Positions 44,561 through 55,634 of a stretch of 64,000 nt of DNA are shown one piece after another. Position 1 is the stretch's first letter; every line of letters starts with the position of its first letter. The translations under genes and the position numbers were made by a program. The notes under the pieces are model-generated. The model was not told the origin of the DNA, did no database searches, and was given only the letters and a program-made list of their open reading frames with translations. This DNA is from Limnoperna fortunei (Eukaryota; Mollusca; Bivalvia; Mytilida; Modiolidae). The DNA is taken from contig OX104114.1 of the NCBI GenBank assembly GCA_944474755.1, forward strand, positions 26,373,220-26,437,219. Reading direction: 5' to 3'.

Positions 44561-45332
44561 TTTTCATATTTCTTATGTTTTCCCCTCGCAATGTTGTCCG
44601 CTCGTTTTCTCGCTCATCTTTTAACCGATCGAAATGAAACTTTAGGAACATGTTAAGGGTGACCTGAAGTTGTGCAATCCACTTTTGAAATTTTCAAAAT
44701 GGCCGCCATTTTCAAAATGGCCGCCGTTGAAAAAAATGACGGCCGTTGTCAGATCTCAGTAATTGCCAAAGCAATTTCAATGAAAATTGGTATACTGGTA
44801 CAGCTAACTATCCCGAGCATTTTTGCAAAAAAAAATTTGACGCGGCCGACATTTCAAAATGGCCGCCATCCGAACACCACCCCCCTAAAAATGTAAAAAT
44901 TTAAACGTCATCCGATTTAAACGAAATTTGGTATACAGGTAGCTTATGATACCCTAAGTGTGCCACTATTAAAAATGTTTTGACCGACTTCCGGTTTCAA
45001 AATGGCGGCCGTTTTAAAGTTTTACAAAATGGCGGCCGTTGTCAGATCTCAGTTATGGCCAGAGCAATTTCAATGAAAATTGGTATACTGATACAGCTAA
45101 CTATCCTAAGCATTTTTGCAAAAAAAATTTTTTGTCCGACTTCCGGTTTCAAAATGGCGGCCGTTTTAAAGTTTGCTCGTTTTTTCGCTCATCTTTTAAC
45201 CGATCGAAATGAAACTTGGCCAACTGAAAGCTCATGTTATGAAGTTGTGCTCTTGACTTTTAGTTCCCTCTACTCGGTCAAAAGTGCGGAACGGGAGGCG
45301 ACTTCAACGTTTCGGGAAACGTAAATTTTATT
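44561..45332 (+). mobile_element. F1 element
   Basis: Markers TTTTGACCGACTTCC and CTATCCTAAGC. The 3' end is clipped to TAAATTTT before the next hairpin. Confidence 0.75.
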
Positions 45333-45363
45333 AAGTCGCCGACCATGAAGTGTCGGGCGACTT
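45333..45363 (+). repeat. class I 5' hairpin unit (CCATGAAG)
   Basis: Precedes a class III hairpin across a run of ATT triplets. Confidence 0.8.
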
Positions 45364-45405
45364 ATTGTTTTTACTCCGTTTCTTATTATTATTATTATTA
45401 TTATT

Positions 45406-46711
45406 ATGTCTCCCAAACGAAGTTTTGGGAGACATATTGTTTTTGTCCGGTTTCTTATTATTATTCTTCTTCTTTCTTTTTTCTTTCCGTTCAATCTTGT
45501 CCGCACATTTTCTCTGAGACGCAATGTCCAATCAAGATGAAACTTTGGGAACATATTAAGGGTGACCTGAAGTTGTGCAATCCACTTTTGAAATTTTCAA
45601 AATCGCCGCCATTTTCAAAATGGCCGCCATTGAAAAAAATGTCGACTATTGTCAGATCTCAGTAATGGCCAAAGCAATTTCAATGAAAATTGGTATACTG
45701 ATACAGCTAACTATCCTGAGCATTTTTACCAAAAAAAAATAGACGCGAACGACATTTCAAAATGGCCGCCATCCGAACACCACCCCCCTAAAAATGCAAA
45801 AATTTAAACGTCATCCGATTTCGACGAAATTTAGTATACAGGTAGATTATGGCACCCTGAGTGTGCTATTACTTTCAAAATTTTTGTCCGACTTCCGGTT
45901 TCAAAATGGCGGCCGTTTCAAAGTTTTAAAAAATGGCGGCCGTTGTCAGATCTCCGTAATGGCCAGACCAATTTCAATGAAAATTGGTATACTGATACAG
46001 CTAACTATCCTGAGCATTTTTGCCAAAAAGAAATTTTTTCCGACTTCCGGTTTCAAAATGGCGGCCGTTTTAAAGTTTGAAAAAATGGCGGCCGTTGTCA
46101 GATCTAAGTAATGGCCAGAGCAATTTCAATGAAAATTGGTATACTGATACAGCTGACTATCCTGAGTATTTTTGCCAAAAAAAATGGACGCGAACGACAT
46201 TTCAAAATGGCCGCCATCCGAACACCACCCCCTAAAAATGCAAAAATTTAAACGTCATCCGATTTCGACGAAATTCGGTACACAGGTATATTATGGTACC
46301 CTAAGTGTGCCACTACTTTTAAAATTTTTGTCCGACTTCCGGTTTCAAAATGGCGGCCGTTTTAAAGTTTTCAAAAATGGCGGCCATTGTCAGATCTCAG
46401 TAATGGCCAGAGCAATTTCAATGAAAATTGGTATACTGATACAGCTAACTATCCTGAGCATTTTTGCCAAAAACAAAATTGGATGCGAACGACACCATTT
46501 TGTGATGGCAGCCGTTTCACCACACTCCCCCCGCCCCTACCGTTAACTTAGTCCGATTGCAACGAAATTTCATATGTAGGTATATTTTAATGCACAAACT
46601 AAGAATATCATGTCTATTTGGGGGTTTTCAACATGCACAAGAATAAAGTGGCAATGGGGGTTCGTTTGGGAGACATTCTGTGTTGGCATCCCAACACAAT
46701 CAGCACTAGTT
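45406..46711 (+). mobile_element. F3 element, long form, both ends present
   Basis: The class III hairpin ATGTCTCCCAAA/TTTGGGAGACAT is at 45406-45435. The head CCGTTCAATCTTGTCCGC precedes a series of core modules with AATTTCAATGAAAATTGGTA at about 45680, 45970, 46120 and 46410. The 3' subterminal TTCGTTTGGGAGACAT is at 46661-46676, the hairpin at 46679-46698 and CTAGTT at the end. At 1.3 kb it is the longest F3 and probably the closest to a founder. No open frame above 124 codons and no Rep or helicase motif. Confidence 0.8.
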
Positions 46712-46715
46712 ATTA

Positions 46716-47488
46716 TTTTCATATTTCTTATGTTTTCCCCTCGCAATGTTGTCCGCTCGTTTTCTCGCTCATCTTTTAACCGATCGAAATGAAACTTTAG
46801 GAACATGTTAAGGGTGACCTGAAGTTGTGCAATCCACTTTTGAAATTTTCAAAATGGCCGCCATTTTCAAAATGGCCGCCGTTGAAAAAAATGACGGCCG
46901 TTGTCAGATCTCAGTAATTGCCAAAGCAATTTCAATGAAAATTGGTATACTGGTACAGCTAACTATCCCGAGCATTTTTGCAAAAAAAAATTTGACGCGG
47001 CCGACATTTCAAAATGGCCGCCATCCGAACACCACCCCCCTAAAAATGTAAAAATTTAAACGTCATCCGATTTAGACGAAATTTGGTATACAGGTAGCTT
47101 ATGATACCCTAAGTGTGCCACTATTAAAAATGTTTTGTCCGACTTCCGGTTTCAAAATGGCGGCCGTTTTAAAGTTTTACAAAATGGCGGCCGTTGTCAG
47201 ATCTCAGTTATGGCCAGAGCAATTTCAATGAAAATTGGTATACTGATACAGCTAACTATCCTGAGCATTTTTGCAAAAAAAATTTTTTGTCCGACTTCCG
47301 GTTTCAAAATGGCGGCCGTTTTAAAGTTTGCTCGTTTTTTCGCTCATCTTTTAACCGATCGAAATGAAACTTGGCCAACTGAAAGCTCATGTTATGAAGT
47401 TGTGCTCTTGACTTTTAGTTCCCTCTACTCGGTCAAAAGTGCGGAACGGGAGGCGACTTCAACGTTTCGGGAAACGTAAATTTTAATT
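46716..47488 (+). mobile_element. F1 element
   Basis: A complete body, GAAACTTTAGGAACATG head and TTTTTTCGCTC late marker, like 36440-37212. Confidence 0.75.
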
Positions 47489-47495
47489 ATTATTA

Positions 47496-48275
47496 TTCTT
47501 TTCCACACATTTTTCTTAATCGTGAACTTGTCCGACACATTTTTTGAAAACGCTTTGACCAATCAAGATAAAACCTGCTGAGGTGGGTGGAAGGTCACTC
47601 AGAGGTGAGCCATCCACTTTTGAAATTTTCTAAATGGCCGCCATTTTCAAAATGGCCGCCGTTAAATATTTTTGGCCTCCTCTCAGATCTCGGAGATGGC
47701 TGGATGGATTTTAATGAAAATTGGTACACTGGTAAAGTTAGCCATTCTGAGCAGTGTGGCGAAAAAAAATTTGATGCGAACGCCGCCATTTTAAAATGGG
47801 CGCCGTTTTACCACATCCGCCGCCCAAAAACGTCAACTTCGTCCGATTTCAAAGAAATTTGATTTCTAGAGGTATTTTGATGTACTGAACCTGCTGAGGT
47901 GGGTGGAGGGTCACTCAGAGGTGTGCCATCCACTTTTGAAATTTTCAAAATGGCCGCCATTTTCAAAATGGCCGCCGTTAAAGATTTTTGGCCCCCTCTC
48001 AGATCTCGGAGATGGGTGTATGGATTTTAATGAAAATTGGTACACTGGTAGAGTTAACCATCCTGAGCAGTATGGCGAAAACAAATTTGATGCGAAAGCC
48101 GCCATTTTAAAATGGCCACCGTTTTACCACACCCACCCCCAAAAACATCAACTTTGTCCGATTTCAACGAAATTTGATTTCTAGAGGTATTTTGATGTAC
48201 TGATTTGAATGGAATACTATCCATGGGGATTTGGGCGACTTCTGTGTTGGCATCCCAACACAATCATGTTTAATT
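47496..48275 (+). mobile_element. F5 element
   Basis: A sister of 42839-43617 (offset about 4,658 bp), with a private GGGTGTATGGATT. Confidence 0.75.
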
Positions 48276-48296
48276 ATTATTATTATTATTATTATT

Positions 48297-48327
48297 AAGT
48301 CGCCGACCACGAAGTGTCGGGCGACTT
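48297..48327 (+). repeat. class I 5' hairpin unit
   Basis: The F5-hairpin-F1 arrangement again. Confidence 0.8.
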
Positions 48328-48367
48328 ATTGTTTTTACTCCGTTTCTTATTATTATTATTATTATTA

Positions 48368-49141
48368 TTTTCATATTTCTTATGTTTTCCCCTCGCAATG
48401 TTGTCCGCTCGTTTTCTCGCTCATCTTTTAACCGATCGAAATGAAACTTTGGGAACATGTTAAGGGTGACCTGAAGTTGTGCAATATACTTTTGAAATTT
48501 TCAAAATGGCCGCCATTTTCAAAATGGCCGCCGTTGAAAAAAATGATGGCCGTTGTCAGATCTCAGTAATTGCCAAAGCAATTTCAATGAAAATTGGTAT
48601 ACTGGTACAGCTAACTATCCCGAGCATTTTTGCAAAAAAAAATTTGACGCGGCCGACATTTCAAAATGGCCGCCATCCGAACACCACCCCCCTAAAAATG
48701 TAAAAATTTAAACGTCATCCGATTTAGACGAAATTTGGTATACAGGTAGCTTATGATACCCTAAGTGTGCCACTGTTTAAAAATGTTTTGTCCGACTTCC
48801 GGTTTTAAAATGGCGGCCGTTTTAAAGTTTTACAAAATGGCGGCCGTTGTCAGATCTCAGTTATGGCCAGAGCAATTTCAATGAAAATTGGTATACTGAT
48901 ACAGCTAACTATCCTGAGCATTTTTGCAAAAAAAATTTTTTGTCCGACTTCCGGTTTCAAAATGGCGGCCGTTTTAAAGTTTGCTCGTTTTCTCGCTCAT
49001 CTTTTAACCGATCGAAATGAAACTTGGCCAACTGAAAGCTCATGTTATGAAGTTGTGCTCTTGACTTTTAGTTCCCTCTACTCGGTCAAAAGTGCGGAAC
49101 GGGAGGCGACTTCAACGTTTCGGGAAACGTAAATTTTAATT
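48368..49141 (+). mobile_element. F1 element
   Basis: Combines GTGCAATATAC with CACTGTTTAAAAATG and CCGGTTTTAAAATGG, which links it to 28340-29113 and to the 38-40 kb copies. Confidence 0.75.
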
Positions 49142-49172
49142 AAGTCGCCGACCACGAAGTGTCGGGCGACTT
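49142..49172 (+). repeat. class I 5' hairpin unit
   Basis: Abuts the TTAATT end of the preceding F1; spacer and eight ATT triplets follow. Confidence 0.8.
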
Positions 49173-49215
49173 ATTGTTTTTACTCCGTTTCTTATTATTA
49201 TTATTATTATTATTA

Positions 49216-49989
49216 TTTTCATATTTCTTATGTTTTCCCCTCGCAATGTTGTCCGCTCGTTTTCTCGCTCATCTTTTAACCGATCGAAATGAAACTTTGG
49301 GAACATGTTAAGGGTGACCTGAAGTTGTGCAATCCACTTTTGAAATTTTCAAAATGGCCGCCATTTTCAAAATGGCCGCCGTTGAAAAAAATGACGGCCG
49401 TTGTCAGATCTCAGTAATTGCCAAAGCAATTTCAATGAAAATTGGTATACTGGTACAGCTAACTATCCCGAGCATTTTTGCAAAAAAAAATTTGACGCGG
49501 CCGACATTTCAAAATGGCCGCCATCCGAACACCACCCCCCTAAAAATGTAAAAATTTAAACGTCATCCGATTTAGACGAAATTTGGTATACAGGTAGCTT
49601 ATGATACCCTAAGTGTGCCACTATTTAAAAATGTTTTGTCCGACTTCCGGTTTCAAAATGGCGGCCGTTTTAAAGTTTTACAAAATGGCGGCCGTTGTCA
49701 GATCTCAGTTATGGCCAGAGCAATTTCAATGAAAATTGGTATACTGATACAGCTAACTATCCTGAGCATTTTTGCAAAAAAAATTTTTTGTCCGACTTCC
49801 GGTTTCAAAATGGCGGCCGTTTTAAAGTTTGCTCGTTTTCTCGCTCATCTTTTAACCGATCGAAATGAAACTTGGCCAACTGAAAGCTCATGTTATGAAG
49901 TTGTGCTCTTGACTTTTAGTTCCCTCTACTCGGTCAAAAGTGCGGAACGGGAGGCGACTTCAACGTTTCGGGAAACGTAAATTTTAATT
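49216..49989 (+). mobile_element. F1 element, good reference copy
   Basis: Reference layout. The 43-bp direct repeat lies at 49255-49297 and 49831-49873. Between them is the 533-bp core with six AAAATGGCSGCC motifs and two related modules beginning GTTGTCAGATCTCAGT about 290 bp apart. The tail with GGGAGGCGACTT, CGTTTCGGGAAACG and TAAATTTTAATT follows. Confidence 0.8.
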
Positions 49990-49998
49990 ATTATTATT

Positions 49999-50776
49999 CT
50001 TTTCCACACATTTTTCTTAATCGTGAACTTGTCCGACACATTTTTTGAAAACGCTTTTGACCAATCAAGATAAAACCTGCTGAGGTGGGTGGAGGGTCAC
50101 TCAGAGGGGTGCCATCCACTTTTGAAATTTTCAAAATGGCCGCCATTTTCAAAATGGCCGCCATTAAAGATTTTTGGCCCCCTCTCAGATCTCGGAGATG
50201 GCTGGATGGATTTTAATGAAAATTGGTACACTGGTAGAGTTAACCATCCTGAGCAGTGTGGCGAAAAAAAATTTGATGCGAACGCCGCCATTTTAAAATG
50301 GCCGCCGTTTTACCACACCCGCCCCCCAAAAACGTCAACTTTGTCCGATTTCAACGAAATTGGATTTCTAGATGTATTTTGATGTACTGAACCTGCTGAG
50401 GTGGTGGAGGGTCACTCGGAGGTGTGCCATCCACTTTTGAAATTTTCAAAATGGCCGCCATTTTCAAAATGGCCGCCGTTAAAGATTTTTGGCCCCCTCT
50501 CAGATCTCGGAGATGGGTGGATGGATTTTAATGAAAATTGGTACACTGGTAGAGTTAACCATCCTGAGCAGTATGGCGAAAACAAATTTGATGCGAAAGC
50601 CGCCATTTTAAAATGGCCGCCGTTTTACCACACCCGCCCCCAAAAACATCAACTTTGTCCGATTTTAACGAAATTTGATTTCTAGAGGTATTTTGATGTA
50701 CTGATTTGAATGGAATACTATCCATGGGGATTTGGGCGACTTCTGTGTTGGCATCCCAACACAATCATGTTTAATT
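49999..50776 (+). mobile_element. F5 element
   Basis: Two cores. Differs from the other F5 copies by CAGAGGGGTGCCATCC in the first core and CTGAGGTGGTGGAGG at the second. Ends in AATCATGTTTAATT. Confidence 0.75.
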
Positions 50777-50806
50777 ATGGCTCCCAAACGAAAGTTTGGG
50801 AGACAT
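50777..50806 (+). repeat. class VI 5' hairpin (TGGCTCCCAAACG)
   Basis: ATGGCTCCCAAAC, GAAA, GTTTGGGAGACAT: a stem with one G/A mismatch, since the right arm still has the class III GAGACAT. The left arm TGGCTCCCAAACG (50778-50790) is the exact reverse complement of CGTTTGGGAGCCA at 53740-53752, the 3' subterminal of F6. I take it as the 5' end of F6, now separated by two F4 copies. Confidence 0.65.
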
Positions 50807-50830
50807 ATTGTTTTTGCTCCGTTTCTTATT

Positions 50831-50860
50831 AAATCCCCGACCACGAAGTGTCGGGGATTT
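50831..50860 (+). repeat. class IV 5' hairpin unit
   Basis: AAATCCCC/GGGGATTT with a CACGAAGTG tip and GCACCG spacer. A second identical unit 63 bp on starts the F4 body. Confidence 0.85.
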
Positions 50861-50893
50861 ATTGTTTTTGCACCGTTTCTTATTATTATTATT

Positions 50894-51952
50894 AAATCCC
50901 CGACCACGAAGTGTCGGGGATTTATTGTTTTTGCACCGTTTCTTATTATTATTCTTCTTCTTCTTCTTCTTCTTCTTCTTCTTCTTCTTCTTCTGGACCT
51001 AACTTTGTCCGTAGGATTTCTCGAAGACGAAAAGACATAGGTCAATGAAACTTACCAGAAAGATAGGTCACCACTAGGAAATGTTGTTTCCGATTTCGAA
51101 ATTTTGAAAATGGCGGCCATCTTGGATTGGCGGCCATTTTGAATTTGAAAAAAATACAAAATTAATCATAAAAAATCACAAACAATATGGATATGAACCA
51201 AAATAGGTTTATAGGTCAATATTAAGGTCCCGGACAATATGGGACCATTTTCCGAAAAATCCAAGATGGCCACCATATTCAAAATGGCCGCCAAAGTGCG
51301 AAAATTGAAAAGTTGTCCGATTTCAACGAAAATTGGCATTTAGGTCAATATTGATATTACGAACAACATGGTGACATGTTCGAACAAATCAAAGATGGCC
51401 ACCAAAGTCCAAGATGGCCGCCATATTCAAAATGGCCTCCAAAGTGCGAAAATTGAAAAGTTGTCCGATTTCAACGAAAATTGGCATTTAGGTGAATATT
51501 GATATTACGAACAACATAGTGACATGTTTGAACAAATCCAAGATGGCCGCCAAAGTCCAAGATGGCCGCCATATTCAAAATGGCCGCCAAAGTGCGAAAA
51601 TTGAAAAGTTGTCCGATTTCAACGAAAATTGGCATTTAGGTCAATATTGATATTACGAACAACATGGTGACACTTTCGAACAAATCCAAGATGGCTGTCA
51701 TATTCAAAATGGCTGCCAAAGTGCGAATATTGAAAAGTTGTCTGATTTCAACAAAAATTGGCATTTAGGTCAATATTGATATTACGAACAACATGTCGAA
51801 CAAATCCAAGATGGCTGCCAAAGTCCAAGATGGCCGCCATATTCAAAATGGCCGCCAAAGTGCGAAAATTGAAAAGTTGTCCGAATTGTGACAAAAGTGG
51901 GCACGGGAGGGGATTTTTTGTGACTTGCTTGCAATCACAATCAGCACTTGTT
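50894..51952 (+). mobile_element. F4 element, complete
   Basis: The class IV hairpin is at 50894-50923, the (CTT)n tract runs 50953-50993, and the ends are as at 34376. It has one T fewer before the 3' hairpin and an AACATAGTGAC change. Confidence 0.8.
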
Positions 51953-52793
51953 ATTCTTCTTCTTCTTCTTCTTCTTCTTCTTCTGGACCTAACTTTGTCC
52001 GTAGGATTTCTCGAAGACGAAAAGACATATGTCAATGAAACTTACCAGAAAGATAGGTCACCACTAGGAAATGTTGTTTCCGATTTCGAAATTTTGAAAA
52101 TGGCGGCCATCTTGGATTGGCGGCCATTTTGAATTTGAAAAAATACAAAATTAATCATAAAAAATCACAAACAATATGGATATGAACCAAAATAGGTTTA
52201 TAGGTCAATATTAAGGTCCCGGACAATATGGGACCATTTTCCGAAAAATCCAAGATGGCCACCATATTCAAAATGGCCGCCAAAGTGCGAAAATTGAAAA
52301 GTTGTCCGATTTCAACGAAAATTGGCATTTAGGTGAATATTGATATTACGAACAACATGGTGACATGTTTGAACAAATCCAAGATGGCCGCCAAAGTCCA
52401 AGATGGCCGCCATATTCAAAATGGCCGCCAAAGTGCGAAAATTGAAAAGTTGTCCGATTTCAACGAAAATTGGCATTTAGGTCAATATTGATATTACGAA
52501 CAACATGGCGACACTTTCGAACAAATCCAAGATGGCTGTCATATTCAAAATGGCTGCCAAAGTGCGAATATTGAAAAGTTGTCTGATTTCAACAAAAATT
52601 GGCATTTAGGTCAATATTGATATTACGAACAACATGTCGAACAAATCCAAGATGGCTGCCAAAGTCCAAGATGGCCGCCATATTCAAAATGGCCGCCAAA
52701 GTGCGAAAATTGAAAAGTTGTCCGAATTGTGACAAAAGTGGGCACGGGAGGGGATTTTTTTGTGACTTGCTTGCAATCACAATCAGCACTTGT
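51953..52793 (+). mobile_element. F4 element, one core module short
   Basis: A tandem copy starting with (CTT)n. One internal module of about 150 bp (the one with ACAAATCAAAGATGG) is absent compared with 50894-51952, and one A is lost in the AATTTGAAAAAATAC stretch. Confidence 0.8.
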
Positions 52794-52808
52794 TATTATT
52801 ATTATTAT

Positions 52809-53787
52809 TTTTCTTCTCCTTTCCGCCAAAATTTTGTCCGACCGTTTTCTCGGAGACCATAAATTGGATCATTATGAAACTTCACCCAAAAATAGGTCAT
52901 GACTTGAAGTGGTGCCTTCAAGTTTTAAAATTTTGAAATTGGCGGCCATCTTGAAATGGCGGCCATTTTGAAAACGAAAAAAATCCTTTAAAATCCAAAA
53001 GTTAACGGATTTCAACGAAAATTGGAATATAAGTAGGGTATGTTATACCGCACCATACGGCGCACATGTTGTCTTTTTGTGGCGGCCATTTTGAATCCAA
53101 GATGGCCGCCAAAAATTCAAAATGCTCGGAATCACACGAAACTTGGTTTTTACGTAGATTACCATGATGCGGTCAGATGTTAGTCATCAAAATTGGAATT
53201 TGAACATGGCGGCCATCTTAAAATGGCGGCCATTTTGAAAATGAAAATAAATCCTTAAAAATCCAAAAGTTAACGGATTTTGACGAAAATTGGAATATAG
53301 GTAGAGTATGTTATACCGCACCATATGACGCACATGTTGACTTTTTATGGCGGCCATTTTGAATCCAAGATGGCCGCCAAACATTCAAAATGCTCGGAAT
53401 CGCATGTAACTTGGTTTTTAGGTAGATTACCATGTCGCGATAAGATGTTAGTCATCAAAAGTTGAATTTGAACACGACAGCCATCTTAAAATGGCGGCCA
53501 TTTTGAAAATGAAAATAAATCCTTAAAAAACCAACAGTTAACAGATTTCAATGAAAATTGGAATACAAGTAGAGTCTGTTATACCGCACCATATGACGCA
53601 CATGTGGACTTTCTATGGCGGCCATTTTGAATCCAAGATGGCAGACAAAACTGAAAAATGCTCCGATTTGCTTGAAACTTGGTTTCCTGGTAGATAAAGT
53701 TGCTGTGAATGGATGTCTGAACTCGAGTGTCCACGGGGGCGTTTGGGAGCCAGTTATGATCCATAAGATCATAATCATGTTTAATTA
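52809..53787 (+). mobile_element. F6 element body and 3' end
   Basis: The head TTTCTTCTCCTTTCCGCC, then three diverged modules of about 240-260 bp, each with AAGTTAACGGATTT or a variant, TATACCGCACCATA and GGCGGCCATTTTGAATCC. The 3' subterminal CGTTTGGGAGCCA (53740-53752), hairpin TTATGATC-CATAA-GATCATAA (53754-53774) and TCATGTTTAATT follow. It is the only F6 in the window and the most diverged between its own modules, so probably old. Confidence 0.75.
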
Positions 53788-53789
53788 TT

Positions 53790-54551
53790 ATTCTTTTCCA
53801 CACATTTTTCTTAATCGTGAACTTGTCCGACACATTTTTTGAAAACGCTTTGACCAATCAAGATAAAACCTGCTGAGGTGGGTGGAGGGTCACTCAGAGG
53901 GGTGCCATCCACTTTTGAAATTTTCAAAATGGCCGCCATTTTCAAAATGGCCGCCGTTAAAGATTTTTGGCCCCCTCTCAGATCTCGGAGATGGCTGGAT
54001 GGATTTTAATGAAAATTGGTACACTGGTAGAGTTAACCATCCTGAGCAGTGTGGCGAAAAAAAATTCGATGCGAACGCCGCCATTTTAAAATGGTCGCCG
54101 TTTTACCACACCCGCCCCCCAAAAGCGTCAACTTTGTCCGATTTCAACGAAATTTGATTTCTAGACGTATTTTGATGTACTGAACCTGCTGAGGTGGGTG
54201 GAGGGTCACTCAGAGGTGTGCCATCCACTTTTGAAATTTTCAAAATGGCCGCCGTTAAAGATTTTTGGCGACCTCTCAGATCTCGGAGATGGGTGGATGG
54301 ATTTTAATGAAAATTGGTACACTGGTAGAGTTAACCATCCTGAGCAGTGTGGCGAAAACAAATTTGATGCAAAAGCCGCCATTTTAAAATGGCCGCCGTT
54401 TTACCACACCCGCCACCAAAAACATCAACTTTGTCCGATTTTAATGAAATTTGATTTCTAGAGGTATTTTGATGTACTGATTTGAATGGAATACTATCCA
54501 TGGGGATTTGGGCGACTTCTGTGTTGGCATCCCAACACAATCATGTTTAAT
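53790..54551 (+). mobile_element. F5 element
   Basis: The second core has one CAAAATGGCCGCC motif fewer and reads TTTGGCGACCTC. AAATTCGATGCG and CCAAAAGCGTC are private. Confidence 0.75.
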
Positions 54552-54566
54552 TATTATTATTATTAT

Positions 54567-55344
54567 TCTTTTCCACACATTTTTCTTAATCGTGAACTTG
54601 TCCGACACATTTTTTGAAAACGCTTTGACCAATCAAGATAAAACCTGCTGAGGTGGGTGGAGGGTCACTCAGAGGTGTGCCATTCACTTTTGAAATTTTC
54701 AAAATGGCCGCCATTAAAGATTTTTGGCGACCTCTCAGATCTCGGAGATGGGTGGATGGATTTTAATGAAAATTGGTACACTGGTAGAGTTAACCATCCT
54801 GAGCAGTGTGGCGAAAAAAAATTTGATGCGAATGCCGCCATTTTAAAATCGCCGCCATTTTATCACACCCGCCCCCCAAAAATGTCAACTTTGTCCGATT
54901 TCAACGAAATTTGATTTCTAGACGTATTTTGATGTACTGTCAAGATAAAACCTGCTGAGGTGGGTGGAGGGTCACTCAGAGGTGTGCCATCCACTTTTGA
55001 AATTTTCAAAATGGCCGCCATTTTCAAAATGGCCGCCATTAAAGATTTTTGGCCCCCTCTCAGATCTCGGAGATGGGTGGATGGATTTTAATGAAAATTA
55101 ATACACTGGTAGAGTTAACCATCCTGAGCATTGTGGCGAAAACAAATTTGATGCGAAAGCCGCCATTTTAAAATGGCCGCCGTTTTACCACACCCGCCCC
55201 CCGAAAACGTCAACTTTGTCCGATTTCAACGAAATTTGATTTCTAGACGTATTTTGATGTACAGCTGTACTGATTTGCATGGAATACTATCCATGGGGAT
55301 TTGGGCGACTTCTGTGTGGCATCCCAACACAATCATGTTTAATT
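54567..55344 (+). mobile_element. F5 element with damaged 3' hairpin
   Basis: Two cores; the second is entered through TGTCAAGATAAAACCTGC, so the junction differs from other F5 copies. The left arm of the 3' hairpin lost a T (CTGTGTGGCATCCCAACAC), shortening the stem. Confidence 0.75.
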
Positions 55345-55350
55345 ATTATT

Positions 55351-55634
55351 AAGTCGCCGACCACGAAGTGTCGGGCGACTTATTGTTTTTACTCCGTTTC
55401 TTATTAAGTCGCCGACCACGAAGTGTCGGGCGACTTATTGTTTTTACTCCGTTTCTTATTATTATTATTATTAAGTCGCCGACCACGAAGTGTCGGGCGA
55501 CTTATTGTTTTTACTCCGTTTCTTATTATTATTATTATTAAGTCGCCGACCACGAAGTGTCGGGCGACTTATTGTTTTTACTCCGTTTCTTATTATTATT
55601 ATTATTAAGTCTCCCAAACGAAGTTTGGAGACTT
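55351..55634 (+). repeat. five 5' hairpin units: four class I, one class II
   Basis: Class I at 55351-55381, 55406-55436, 55473-55503 and 55540-55570; class II at 55607-55634. As at 22112, the class II unit with its CTCTG spacer lies next to the F2 body. Confidence 0.85.

Noticed and set aside
50665..51045. Minus-strand open frame with long Arg runs
   Set aside because: It reads through the (CTT)n and (ATT)n microsatellites of F4; the Arg/Ile runs are simple-repeat translations.
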